This document shows, in pieces, positions 18,733 through 27,426 of a DNA stretch of 64,000 nt. The notes under the pieces were generated by a model that was not told the DNA's origin, did not search any database, and was given only the letters and a program-made list of their open reading frames with translations. Position numbers and translations under genes: made by a program. The stretch is from Bacteroidota bacterium (GTDB taxonomy: Bacteria; Bacteroidota; Bacteroidia; Chitinophagales; JADIYW01): contig JADIYW010000003.1 of NCBI GenBank assembly GCA_016705125.1, positions 62,001 through 126,000 on the forward strand, in the 5' to 3' direction. How positions within the stretch are numbered: position 1 is the stretch's first letter; each line of letters starts with the position of its first letter.

Positions 18733-19608
18733 ATGCCAAAAAGAATTGCCGAATCCGAATTAATTATCAATCTCGATGGTAGTATTTACCATCTCAACCT
18801 TCAGCCCCACCAAATTGCACATTCAATAATTGTGGTTGGCGACCCTGAGCGAGTGCCAAAAATCACCCAATATTTCGATAAAATTGAACATAGCGTTCAT
18901 AAAAGGGAATTTTTCACCCAAACGGGTACGTATAATGGAAAATCTATTTCGGTGGTTTCAACAGGTATAGGAACCGATAATATCGATATCGTTTTCAATG
19001 AGTTAGATGCACTCGTAAACATTGATTTCGACACCAGAATGGTGAAAGAACAACTGGTTTCGCTCGAAATTGTCCGCATCGGTACCTCAGGTTCGGTGCA
19101 GGCAAATATTCCAGTTGATAGTTTTGTGGCAAGCACTCATGGCTTGGGAATGGATGGTTTGGGTGGTTTTTATCCACATTCTATAAGTGAAAACGACCAG
19201 AAAATCCTCACCCTTTTTTCCGATGAATTGGCAAAGGATGCATTGGGTGTCACGCCTTACCTAGCCGATTGTAATCCCGAATTATTGCAAAAACTAGGTT
19301 TCGATTTCCATAAAGGTATTACCATTACCAACACCGGTTTCTATGGTCCACAAGGGCGAATGTTGCGCCTACAACCTAAATCCACCGATTTTATCGACCG
19401 ATTGGCGCAACTCAATTTAGATGGTAATATTGTAAGCAACCTCGAAATGGAAACTGCTGCTATTTATCTTTTAGCCAATTTATTAGGTCATAAAGCTTTG
19501 TCGCTGAATGCTATATTGGCCAATCGTCAAACAGGGCAATTTAGTGGAGATCCTAAAAAAGCAGTAGATAATTTAATAAAAACGGTACTTAAAAGATGGA
19601 CAGCATAA
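18733..19608 (+). CDS. Nucleoside phosphorylase (PNP/UDP family)
   Basis: A 291-residue enzyme of the nucleoside phosphorylase superfamily, cleaving nucleosides with phosphate in salvage. The phosphate-binding GDPERVPKI segment follows the first strand, with STGIGTDNIDIVFNEL and VRIGTSGSVQ next. The LEMETAAIYLLA motif near residue 240 supplies the ribose- and base-binding residues. The sequence is closer to uridine phosphorylase-like proteins than to trimeric PNPs, but substrate choice is inferred. ATG 18733 (MPKRIAESE) is preferred over ATG 18712 because relatives begin at this point. It is divergent from recQ. Confidence 0.87.
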   Translation: MPKRIAESELIINLDGSIYHLNLQPHQIAHSIIVVGDPERVPKITQYFDKIEHSVHKREFFTQTGTYNGKSISVVSTGIGTDNIDIVFNELDALVNIDFDTRMVKEQLVSLEIVRIGTSGSVQANIPVDSFVASTHGLGMDGLGGFYPHSISENDQKILTLFSDELAKDALGVTPYLADCNPELLQKLGFDFHKGITITNTGFYGPQGRMLRLQPKSTDFIDRLAQLNLDGNIVSNLEMETAAIYLLANLLGHKALSLNAILANRQTGQFSGDPKKAVDNLIKTVLKRWTA

Positions 19609-19609
19609 A

Positions 19610-19775
19610 TATTTGGGCAGCTTACAGGCTATCCACTTATATCTTTTAAATAGAACCAAGAATTAAAGTCTAATTGTCAAAATAACGGATATAAAATGAA
19701 TTCTGCCTAAAGATAAAGAGTCATTTTGTTCTATTTAAAAGGATAACATTCCTATCCTGGCTGCGGGCTTAGTGA
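19610..19775. mobile_element. MITE-like palindromic element
   Basis: Perfect 13 bp inverted repeats TTTTAAATAGAAC (19644-19656) and its complement (19728-19740) enclose 71 bases. They are flanked on the outside by partly complementary sequence: GGGCAGC ... CTATCC on the left and GGATA ... CCTATCCTGGCTGCGGG on the right. The whole could fold into one long hairpin. It contains no coding frame. Its structure resembles small non-autonomous palindromic elements scattered in Bacteroidota intergenic regions, but only one copy is present here. Confidence 0.4.
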
Positions 19776-19806
19776 GATAAATAACTATATACCAAATCAA
19801 AAAAAC

Positions 19807-20295
19807 ATGAAAAACAAAAATATTTTTAAAACAATCATATTCGTTTGTCTTATAGGAATCGTTTATAATTCCTTTTCCATAAATGAACATTTTTGCCCCA
19901 AAAAGAAAAAGAAAAAAGCATCAACTGAGGTTGTAAATAACCAAAACAATTATTGGACTTATATCGAAAAAAACAATTGGCAATTAATACAATTAGATGG
20001 AAAAAGCATTGAAAATGCCAATATAACTATTCAATTTAATATTAAAGATCAAAATTGTGGTGGAATGGGTATTTGTAATCGATTTAGTGGCAACTATAAA
20101 ACCCAAAATGATCAAATTACATTTGGCCCAATTATGTCTACCAAAATGGCTTGTTTACACAATAGTAAAATAGAATCCGATTTTTTCAATACCCTATCCG
20201 AAGGCAATTTCACATTTGATGTTGCCGACCAAACCCTTAATTTTTATCGAAATCAAAAATTGGTAGTCATGTTTGGATTGACAATGAAAGAGTAG
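19807..20295 (+). CDS. META-domain exported protein (HslJ-like)
   Basis: A 162-residue protein. A hydrophobic signal (KTIIFVCLIGIVYNSF) is followed by a polylysine stretch and then a META domain: NNWQLIQLDGKSI, the core CGGMGICNRFSGNYKTQNDQITFGP, and STKMACLHNSKIESDFFNTL. In HslJ-type proteins the MACxxxxxxE segment is conserved and the domain is linked to envelope stress or antibiotic tolerance. The role here is not shown. It stands alone between the palindromic element and the convergent P450 gene, whose stop is only seven bases away. Confidence 0.8.
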   Translation: MKNKNIFKTIIFVCLIGIVYNSFSINEHFCPKKKKKKASTEVVNNQNNYWTYIEKNNWQLIQLDGKSIENANITIQFNIKDQNCGGMGICNRFSGNYKTQNDQITFGPIMSTKMACLHNSKIESDFFNTLSEGNFTFDVADQTLNFYRNQKLVVMFGLTMKE

Positions 20296-20302
20296 TTTTC
20301 TC

Positions 20303-21664
20303 CTAAATCCTTTCAATCCGCACAGGAAATCCATCGGTTGGTGCATTCAATGGCGGTTTATATTTAATTTCATACCCTTTTGGAATGCTCCATTTAAATC
20401 GTCTTACAAATTGTGAAATGATTATTTTTATCTCCATTTCGGCAAAATATTGACCAATACAGATATGCTTTCCTGCACCAAAAGGAATAAAACTGAAAGG
20501 CACTTTTTTGTGTTCAGCTCGCTCTTCACTAAAACGATTTGGGTCGAATAAAAATGGATTGGGATAAATCTCGGGCATAATATGTGTCGCATAAGTGGAA
20601 ATGGCCACCCGACTCCCTTTTGGAATCTGATGCCCCAAAAAACTAAAATCCTTTTCTACATATCGTGGCATTACGACCAATGCGGGATGCAATCTTAATG
20701 TTTCATTCATAACCAAACCAAGTGTTTTGAATTCCTTCAATCTGCCGTATTCTAAACTTCCCTTTTCATAGAATTCAATACTTTCTGCCCGCATTTTTTC
20801 TTGCCAACTGCTATCTTTTGCTGTTTCAAAAAGGATACTTGTGAGTGTACTTGTGGTGGTGTCGTGCGAGGCTAACATCAAAAAAATCATCTGATTTATA
20901 ATTTCTTGATCACTAAACATTTCTCCACTTTCACTTTTTGCCACACACATTTGGCTAAACATATCATCACCCGGATTTCGTCTATTTTCTTTTATTCTTT
21001 CTTTATACCTTTTCGTTAAATACCGTCGAGCTTCCATCCCCTTTTGGTATGGGGAAAAAGGAATTTCGAGGTGTATGGGCCACATACTTGCAGCGGTTAT
21101 TTCCACAATAGCATTTAAGTCTTTTTCGCTAAATTCAAACCCAAAAAACAATTTACCCGCTATTTTCATCGTTAGTCTTACCATTTCTGGATAAACAATA
21201 AGTTTGTCCTTTTTAATAGCCATTTCATGGTCTAAAAAATGATTTACTTCGTTCATTATTACTTCCAAATAACCAATCATCGGCATTTTGTGAAAGGCAG
21301 TTTGCATAATTCTTCTAAACCGTGTATGCTCTTCCCCATCAGTAAGCATTATGGCTTCCTTAAATAAATCTCCGATTATAAAACCCCAACCTTTTTTACT
21401 TAAAAAGTTTTCTTGGTCATCATGAAGGATTAGTTTATTTGCATCGGGCCCTGCAAGTGCAATTACATTATAACCCATTACCCTTAGTTTAAATATTGGG
21501 CCATATTTTTCTAAATTCTTTATTATTACCTTATTCACATCTGTAGCAAATTCCAAACTCGACCCAATAAAGGGTAACTTAAGATCTCCAGGTATTTCTT
21601 TAAATGGATCTTGAATGTTTTGAAGCAACATTTCTTTTCCCTCAAATAGTAAATCCTTTAGCAT
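20303..21664 (-). CDS. Cytochrome P450
   Basis: A 453-residue soluble P450 monooxygenase. The heme-binding loop is FGAGKHICIG with axial Cys402. The oxygen-activating I-helix motif is ASHDTTTS (Asp268-Thr269). The K-helix motif is ETLR (321-324) and the meander motif DPNRFSEER. No N-terminal anchor is visible. The sequence resembles the CYP120/CYP26-like bacterial P450s that act on hydrophobic isoprenoid or fatty substrates, a family-level guess only. It is transcribed divergently from a flavin monooxygenase across a 143 bp gap holding a 24 bp palindrome, so the two oxygenases are probably co-regulated. Redox partners are not encoded nearby. Confidence 0.92.
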   Translation of the reverse strand: MLKDLLFEGKEMLLQNIQDPFKEIPGDLKLPFIGSSLEFATDVNKVIIKNLEKYGPIFKLRVMGYNVIALAGPDANKLILHDDQENFLSKKGWGFIIGDLFKEAIMLTDGEEHTRFRRIMQTAFHKMPMIGYLEVIMNEVNHFLDHEMAIKKDKLIVYPEMVRLTMKIAGKLFFGFEFSEKDLNAIVEITAASMWPIHLEIPFSPYQKGMEARRYLTKRYKERIKENRRNPGDDMFSQMCVAKSESGEMFSDQEIINQMIFLMLASHDTTTSTLTSILFETAKDSSWQEKMRAESIEFYEKGSLEYGRLKEFKTLGLVMNETLRLHPALVVMPRYVEKDFSFLGHQIPKGSRVAISTYATHIMPEIYPNPFLFDPNRFSEERAEHKKVPFSFIPFGAGKHICIGQYFAEMEIKIIISQFVRRFKWSIPKGYEIKYKPPLNAPTDGFPVRIERI

Positions 21665-21746
21665 TGTTGTTAAATTTTATCGAATATATGTATTTATTAA
21701 TTTAGTTTCTTTTTTAATTTAAAATTATTTTAACAATTTAGAAACA

Positions 21747-21770
21747 ATATTCAATGCATGCATTGAATAT
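21747..21770. promoter_or_regulatory. 24 bp perfect palindrome: candidate operator for the divergent P450/monooxygenase pair
   Basis: Positions 21747-21770 are a perfect palindrome centred on TGCA at 21757-21760, with half-site ATATTCAATGCA. It overlaps the expected -33 region of the plus-strand monooxygenase, whose near-consensus -7 box TATATTTA is at 21779-21786, and lies 83 bases upstream of the P450 start. Such dyads are typical of dimeric regulators of the TetR or MarR type. No regulator gene lies beside it. Confidence 0.6.
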
Positions 21771-21807
21771 AAATTAAGTATATTTACAAGAATTAAACAA
21801 ATTAATA

Positions 21808-23274
21808 ATGGAATTAGATTATCAATATGGAATAATTGGTGCTGGTTTTGGTGGCATAGTTGCTGCATTACGTTTGAAGGAATCGAATAGAAATTCATTC
21901 GTTATTTTCGAAAAAGCAAATGAACTTGGTGGTACTTGGCGCGACAATATATATCCGGGTTGCGCTTGTGATGTTCCATCTCCACTCTATTCAATTGCCT
22001 CAGAGCCAAACTCAAAATGGTCGAGACTTTTTTCACCTCAGCCTGAAATTTTATCTTATCTCAAAGATGTTTCAATAAAAAATAACATAGAAAAGCATAT
22101 AAACTATAATTCGGAAATTGTAGCCATGGAGTATATTGAAAACCATGGTTGTTGGAAAATGGAAGCTGCAAATGGAAAAATAACCCATGTAAAAATGGTT
22201 ATAATGGCACTTGGACCTTTAAGTCGTCCAATAATTCCGCCATTAAAAGGGATTGAATTATTTGAAGGAAAACAATTTCACTCTTCACAATGGGATTTGC
22301 AATATAACCTAAAAGGAAAAAAGGTAGCCGTAATTGGTACTGGAGCCAGTGCCATTCAATTTGTACCTCAAATTGCGCCCATTGTAGAACAATTAACTGT
22401 TTTTCAACGTTCAGCAGCTTGGATTGCCGACAGGATGGATCGCAGTTTTTCTAAAGAAGAGCAGAAAGGTTTTGCAAAAGTGCCAAGCACACAAAAAGCA
22501 TTAAGGGAATTTATTTATTGGTTATTAGAATTTAGAGGCCGATTATTTATGGGCAATAAAATTATTTATAATTTAATTGAAAAATTAGCCCTTAAGAAAT
22601 TAGACAAAGAAGTAAAAGACCCAATAACACGCAAAAAATTAACTCCTGATTATAAATTGGGTTGTAAAAGGGTTTTGTCATCGGATGACTATTTGCCTAC
22701 TTTCAATAGGGAAAATGTATTATTAATAACCGAAGGAATAAAAGAAATTACAAAAGATGGAATCATTACTAAGGATGATAATTTATTTCCCGTGGATACA
22801 ATAATTTTCGGTACTGGATTTGAAGCAGCAGAATTTTCAACCACTGCAAAGTTTATTGGATTAAATAAACAAAACTTATTCGATACTTGGCGAGAAGAAA
22901 GTATGCAGGCATTTAAGGGCACCACAATTGCTGGATTTCCAAATTTAGCCATTATCTTAGGTCCAAATACAGGATTAGGTCATACTTCGGTTGTTCATAT
23001 GATGGAATCTCAGATGAATTATATTATGGATTATATTGCCAAATTAGAAAAATCAGACAAAAAAATTAGCATCAATATAAAGAAGCAAACACAAGACAAA
23101 TACAATCAAAAAATCCAAAGCCAGTTTAAAGGCACTGTCTGGGCTTCTGGCTGTAAAAGTTGGTATTTAGATTCAAATGGACGAAATACTACCTTGTATC
23201 CGCAGTTGACCACCAAATTTAGAGAAGAACTTAAAAAAGTAGATTGGGAAGATTATGAATTAAATGTGCTTTAA
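21808..23274 (+). CDS. Flavin-containing (Baeyer-Villiger-type) monooxygenase
   Basis: A 488-residue FAD/NADPH enzyme. The FAD Rossmann motif is IIGAGFGGIVAALRL (9-23), with GGTWRDNIYPGCACD next. The class B fingerprint FxGxxxHxxxW(P/D) reads FEGKQFHSSQWD (152-163). The NADPH motif VIGTGASAIQ (175-184) follows, and a late GFPNLAIILGPNTGLGHTS matches the family. Such enzymes insert oxygen next to ketones or oxidise heteroatoms. Sharing a putative operator with the divergent P450 suggests one oxidative pathway or response to one hydrophobic compound. The 221 bp downstream holds only low-complexity A/G-rich sequence (AATGTGAGAATTTTAAAATG-like). Confidence 0.88.
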   Translation: MELDYQYGIIGAGFGGIVAALRLKESNRNSFVIFEKANELGGTWRDNIYPGCACDVPSPLYSIASEPNSKWSRLFSPQPEILSYLKDVSIKNNIEKHINYNSEIVAMEYIENHGCWKMEAANGKITHVKMVIMALGPLSRPIIPPLKGIELFEGKQFHSSQWDLQYNLKGKKVAVIGTGASAIQFVPQIAPIVEQLTVFQRSAAWIADRMDRSFSKEEQKGFAKVPSTQKALREFIYWLLEFRGRLFMGNKIIYNLIEKLALKKLDKEVKDPITRKKLTPDYKLGCKRVLSSDDYLPTFNRENVLLITEGIKEITKDGIITKDDNLFPVDTIIFGTGFEAAEFSTTAKFIGLNKQNLFDTWREESMQAFKGTTIAGFPNLAIILGPNTGLGHTSVVHMMESQMNYIMDYIAKLEKSDKKISINIKKQTQDKYNQKIQSQFKGTVWASGCKSWYLDSNGRNTTLYPQLTTKFREELKKVDWEDYELNVL

Positions 23275-23495
23275 GAATTGAAAATGTGAGAATTTTAAAA
23301 TGTGGGAATTTGAAGATGATGAAATGAAACAATAAATTAATGAAATAATGTATTATTGATATTAATATTGGAAATTGAAGAGTTATTTGTAAATTAGCTT
23401 TTTATAAACATTTACAATTGAGTTAAAAATAATATTTATTTTTAAACCCAAAATTAGCTCAAAATCAATTATTTTCATTAAAAAATTAAGCACCC

Positions 23496-24614
23496 ATGAC
23501 CATAAAAAAAATGAAAAGAAAAACAGCCTACCCAACCTACCAGCTATTTTTTATTGCCACTTTATTTCTATTTGGATATATTATTTGGAATACATTGGGC
23601 TATTTATTAGTGCCTTTTTTATGGTCTATAATTTTATATGTGATTTTCCAAAAGTTTTACAACAAATTGATTGAAGAAAAAAAATGGAAACCAGAATTGG
23701 CCACTTTATTGGTTTTTTTCCTTTCTTTTATCCCAATAATTTTATTATCATCACTATTTTTTATTTTTGTATATCCTCAAATTGAAAATGCAATCAATAA
23801 TTACGCTTCCATTAGAGATAATTTATTATTGGTTGGGCAGAAAATAGAAGCCAGAATAAATTTACACATTTTTACAAAGGAAAATATGCTAAAAGCAAGT
23901 TCTGTTTTATCAAAATTCATTACACCATTGCTTAGTAGTGCATCGAGCATTTTATCCATTTTTTCGTTTTCTTACTTTTTTGCCTATTTTATTTTTGTTT
24001 ACAATAGAAATATAAAGGCTTGGATGCTTAAAACATTACCATTTGGAAAAGAAAAGAATTTGAATATGCTCACCGAGATAAATACACTTGTATATGGAGG
24101 TGTTGTGAGTATTCCATTAGTGGCAATGATTCAAGGTGTTTTGGCAATAATTGGATACGCCATATTCCGAATTGATTATTTTATTGTTTTTGGCTTACTT
24201 ACTGGATTGGCATCCATTATTCCAATGATTGGTTCTATGGTCATTTACCTTCCATTGGCAATTTATTATTTTGTAATAGGCGAAATCAATACCGGTATTG
24301 CAATTGTAGCTTGGGGTGCCTTGGTAATTAGTTCGGCAGATAATGTAATTAGAATATTTCTTTCCAAGCGATTATCTAATATGAGCGCATTGGTATCGAT
24401 GCTTGGTTTTTTATTAGGTGCAAGTTTGTTTGGTATTAGTGGCTTGATTTTTGGCCCCGTTATTTTGACCCTATTTATAAAACTAATTCAGATTTACCAA
24501 GACGAATTTACTTCAATAAAAAGAGATAAAAAAGAAATCGTAGAGGCACAAGAAACCATAGATATCACTCAAGAAATAGACAAGGATTTGGAAAGTAAAA
24601 TTGAAAATAAATAA
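23496..24614 (+). CDS. AI-2E family (PF01594) permease
   Basis: A 372-residue polytopic membrane protein with eight predicted helices: two at the N-terminus (~13-50), one near 65-90, then a soluble segment and the conserved C-terminal core GLLTGLASIIPMIGSMVIYLPLAIYY and FGISGLIFGPVILTL. The name comes from the E. coli autoinducer exporter TqsA, but most members have other or unknown substrates, and Na+/H+ exchange is reported for some. The charged C-terminal tail is cytoplasmic. A second ATG at 23511 is possible. Ten bases separate it from the hydrolase downstream, so they are probably an operon. Confidence 0.85.
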   Translation: MTIKKMKRKTAYPTYQLFFIATLFLFGYIIWNTLGYLLVPFLWSIILYVIFQKFYNKLIEEKKWKPELATLLVFFLSFIPIILLSSLFFIFVYPQIENAINNYASIRDNLLLVGQKIEARINLHIFTKENMLKASSVLSKFITPLLSSASSILSIFSFSYFFAYFIFVYNRNIKAWMLKTLPFGKEKNLNMLTEINTLVYGGVVSIPLVAMIQGVLAIIGYAIFRIDYFIVFGLLTGLASIIPMIGSMVIYLPLAIYYFVIGEINTGIAIVAWGALVISSADNVIRIFLSKRLSNMSALVSMLGFLLGASLFGISGLIFGPVILTLFIKLIQIYQDEFTSIKRDKKEIVEAQETIDITQEIDKDLESKIENK

Positions 24615-24624
24615 TTAAAAAAGA

Positions 24625-25287
24625 ATGAAAAAAAGGATTTTTTTAATGCCTGGTTTTGGTGAAGATAGTTTTTGTTTTGACGAAATAGTTCCATATTTGA
24701 ATGATTTTGAATTAAAAATTGTTGATTATAGACCAACATTAGATAAATTTATTTTTCCATTTATTAGTTTAAGGACATTTACAAAGCAACTTGTGGCAGA
24801 CAATAATATCCTAAAGGAGGATAAAATTATTGGACATTCGATGGGAGGCTATTTTGCTTTTTCAGTTAGAGAATTAACTGGTGCTCAGATATGTATGATT
24901 GCCGCTTTTTCAGACCCACAAAAGCTATATCATTTCTTTCCTACTTTTCCCCGATCTACTCAATTAAATATTATAAGCGGCTTTTTAAAAACTAATTATT
25001 TAAAATCTTTTTTGCTGAATAAAATCAAAGATGAAAAAATAAAGAAGGTACAAGAAGCTGTAATGGAGAATTTTAAAACCTTTTCGAACTTACAATTAGC
25101 AAAAATGATGGAAATGAATTATGAAAAAAAGATAATTTCTTCTTATCCAAATCCACTCCGAATACACGATGTAAATGACAAGGTAATTAAAGCGCCAGAC
25201 GAACCATTTACCTCAATTTCAGGAGGTCATTTTTGTTTAAATTTATATCCAAAAGAAACTTATTTGAAGCAATGGCAGATTTCTTAA
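24625..25287 (+). CDS. Small alpha/beta-hydrolase
   Basis: A 220-residue alpha/beta-hydrolase fold protein without a signal peptide. The nucleophile elbow is GHSMGGYFAF (Ser72). The oxyanion-region motif MPGFGEDSFCFDEI sits at residues 8-21. Candidate acid and histidine lie in IHDVNDKVI and SGGHFCL near the C-terminus. The substrate cannot be inferred. Its position 10 bases after the AI-2E permease suggests co-transcription. Confidence 0.75.
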   Translation: MKKRIFLMPGFGEDSFCFDEIVPYLNDFELKIVDYRPTLDKFIFPFISLRTFTKQLVADNNILKEDKIIGHSMGGYFAFSVRELTGAQICMIAAFSDPQKLYHFFPTFPRSTQLNIISGFLKTNYLKSFLLNKIKDEKIKKVQEAVMENFKTFSNLQLAKMMEMNYEKKIISSYPNPLRIHDVNDKVIKAPDEPFTSISGGHFCLNLYPKETYLKQWQIS

Positions 25288-25336
25288 ATGCCTAATGTTT
25301 TTTCAAAAAAAATAGCTTTAACCTATTTGTGTAGCT

Positions 25337-25816
25337 TTATTTTGATGGTGGAAATAAATCTTTCCACTCATAGGTATCCGTTTGGTCTAATTTAATTTTT
25401 ATAGGAATCATTCCCAAGGCTCGAATCTTAACATAGCCCACATACCCAATTTTTACCTTACCACCAAAGACCAATTTAGCACTTCCAGAAATTAATTTTA
25501 AAGCAGTTGGTCCAGGTTTTATAGCCAATTGTAATGGAATATCAAAGGAGCTTTTCTTTGGAATTTTTACGTCTTTTACTTCTATTATTGTTCCTAATTT
25601 CGTGTCTTCATAGAATACATCAATATTTACTTCTAATAATTTTGCACCAACCGCATAAGTATTAAAAAACACTGCTTCCGATTGAATATCAATTTTATTG
25701 GTTGAAAAAGAGGCAATCTTTGTATTTTTCATTTTTACAAAATATGGCTCCTCCTCTACCTGTGGGGCAAAACTACATAAAACCAAAAAGCAACAAAAAA
25801 TAATTATGGTTTTCAA
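25337..25816 (-). CDS. Exported LEA14-like protein
   Basis: A 159-residue protein with an N-terminal export signal (IIIFCCFLVLCSFA). The body looks like a single beta-sandwich domain of the LEA-2/WHy type, with segments such as EAVFFNTYAVGAKLLEVNIDVFYEDTKLGT and VPKKS...IPLQLAIKPG. Homology is judged from pattern only. Its ATG overlaps the stop of the preceding lipoprotein gene by four bases, so the two are translationally coupled and may form a functional pair. Confidence 0.55.
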   Translation of the reverse strand: MKTIIIFCCFLVLCSFAPQVEEEPYFVKMKNTKIASFSTNKIDIQSEAVFFNTYAVGAKLLEVNIDVFYEDTKLGTIIEVKDVKIPKKSSFDIPLQLAIKPGPTALKLISGSAKLVFGGKVKIGYVGYVKIRALGMIPIKIKLDQTDTYEWKDLFPPSK

Positions 25817-26382
25817 TTTATTCTCCTTTTTTTATTCTTTTTTAATTCCAATAACCGTGCCCTTTTTTCTGCCTTTTCTTCCTCTTTATTTAATTTGCGT
25901 TCTGCTTTCTCTTCTTTTTTTATGTGTACAGCCACAGATTCACTATGTTTAAAATCTACTTTTATTTCTTTTCCTTTTTCATCTACCAATGTAAGTGTTC
26001 CATTTAAGGTTACAGGTAAAGATTTTGGACTATCGTCATCTCCAATAAAATCGTTTGGTGTAATTTGAAAACTTATTGGCACTTTGCATTCACTTCTAGG
26101 ATAAAAATCTAATTCCTTGTCATTTATGGGTGTGCCCGCATCTTTTCCGTTTATCGTCAAATCAGCCATTATTAGTTTAACTGTATATTTTGCTTTGTCA
26201 GCTGGATTAGTAAAAACTACATTACAACTAAATTTACTACTCTTCTTGCCAATATTACCTAAATCAATATCGGTAACTGTTTTGAATTCAGGTCCTTCCT
26301 CCTTTTGTTTACAAGCAGTAAAAATGGTGCAAACAAGCAATAAAATACTTAAAATTATTTTGTTCATTTGTTTTTTTTTCAA
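25813..26382 (-). CDS. Lipoprotein of unknown function, LEA-2-like, with charged tail
   Basis: A 189-residue lipoprotein with a signal ending LVCTIFTAC (lipidated Cys at ~24). The central domain is beta-rich (DIDLGNIGKKSSKFSCNVVFTNPADKAKYTV) and similar in layout to the exported protein it overlaps by four bases. From ~150 the chain is an almost uninterrupted basic/acidic helix (KKEEKAERKLNKEEEKAEKR), probably a coiled coil. The tail may reach from the outer membrane into the periplasm. ATG at 26367 is an alternative start. Confidence 0.55.
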   Translation of the reverse strand: MKKKQMNKIILSILLLVCTIFTACKQKEEGPEFKTVTDIDLGNIGKKSSKFSCNVVFTNPADKAKYTVKLIMADLTINGKDAGTPINDKELDFYPRSECKVPISFQITPNDFIGDDDSPKSLPVTLNGTLTLVDEKGKEIKVDFKHSESVAVHIKKEEKAERKLNKEEEKAEKRARLLELKKNKKRRIN

Positions 26383-26433
26383 AAATAAGTGGTTTTTAGA
26401 ACTTTATAAGTTAAATTTTACAAATTTTGCATT

Positions 26434-27381
26434 ATGAATATTTGTGTACTTGATGCTTATACCTTAAATCCAGGTGATTTAAATTGGGACATATTGAATA
26501 AATATGGAAAACTATCTATTTATAATCAGACATTGCCAACTGAAATAGTAGAAAGAGCCATTGATGCTGATATTTTAATAGTAAATAAGGTGGTGCTTTC
26601 GGCTGAAATTATTGCGCAGCTAAGTAAACTAAAATATGTAATTGTATCTGCCACTGGTTATAATAATATAGATATTGATGCTTTTAGAAAGCGTAATATT
26701 CCTGTTTCAAATATTGTAAATTATGGAACAGAAGCGGTTGCTCAACATACTTTTGCCCTTATTTTAGCACTTTGCAACAAAGTAGAAGAACACAATATAG
26801 CAGTAAAAGAAGGTCAATGGGAAAAAACAACAAATTTTTGTTTTTGGAATGCACCACTAATTGAATTAAAAAATAAAAAACTGGGTATTATAGGAATGGG
26901 CAGTATTGGAAATAAGGTATCAGAAATTGGTAAAGCATTTGGAATGGATATTATTTATTATTCAAAAAGTGGCAAAAAATCAGTTTTTGGCACTGAAACT
27001 TCCTTGGAATTTTTGCTACAAAATGCTGATGTTATTACTTTGCATACGCATTTATCGACTGATAATGAGGGATTTGTTAATTTGGATTTCTTGAGAAAAT
27101 TAAAAAAATCTGCATTTTTAATAAATACAAGTAGAGGAAAATTAGTAAATGAAGCTGATTTACATTTTGCCTTAGTAAACAATATCATTTCAGGAGCTGC
27201 TCTCGACACTTTGGCTGAGGAACCTGTCAGGTTGAAGAATCCTTTGATTGGTGTCAAAAACTGCATCATAACTCCACATATTGCTTGGGCACCCGTAGAA
27301 ACAAGGAATAGAATGATGGAAATGATTGAATATAATATCCACTCCTTTTTGGAAGGAACTATTCAAAGCAGAATAGTATGA
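26434..27381 (+). CDS. NAD-dependent D-2-hydroxyacid dehydrogenase
   Basis: A 315-residue member of the D-isomer-specific 2-hydroxyacid dehydrogenase family. The NAD-binding motif is GMGSIG (154-159). The catalytic residues appear as NTSRGKLV (Arg234), LAEEP (Glu263) and TPHIAW (His282). The N-terminal substrate domain contains VSATGYNNIDIDAF. The sequence is nearest glycerate dehydrogenase/hydroxypyruvate reductase-type members, but phosphoglycerate or other acids cannot be excluded. No ACT domain is present, unlike many SerA proteins. It precedes the ATP-grasp gene by 45 bases, though that gene has its own promoter element. Confidence 0.85.
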   Translation: MNICVLDAYTLNPGDLNWDILNKYGKLSIYNQTLPTEIVERAIDADILIVNKVVLSAEIIAQLSKLKYVIVSATGYNNIDIDAFRKRNIPVSNIVNYGTEAVAQHTFALILALCNKVEEHNIAVKEGQWEKTTNFCFWNAPLIELKNKKLGIIGMGSIGNKVSEIGKAFGMDIIYYSKSGKKSVFGTETSLEFLLQNADVITLHTHLSTDNEGFVNLDFLRKLKKSAFLINTSRGKLVNEADLHFALVNNIISGAALDTLAEEPVRLKNPLIGVKNCIITPHIAWAPVETRNRMMEMIEYNIHSFLEGTIQSRIV

Positions 27382-27401
27382 GAATATAATACTATTTTTT
27401 T

Positions 27402-27409
27402 TAAATTTG
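27402..27409 (+). promoter_or_regulatory. -7 promoter element for the ATP-grasp gene
   Basis: TAAATTTG is an exact TAnnTTTG match, 17 bases before the ATG at 27427. It puts +1 near 27416, which argues against the upstream in-frame TTG at 27418 as start and for the ATG at 27427. Confidence 0.45.
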
Positions 27410-27426
27410 CGCCCAACTTGTTCGTA

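Noticed and set aside
23275..23495. Tandem repeat array after the monooxygenase gene
   Set aside because: The AATGTGAGAATTTTAAAATG-like sequence is low complexity without a fixed period.
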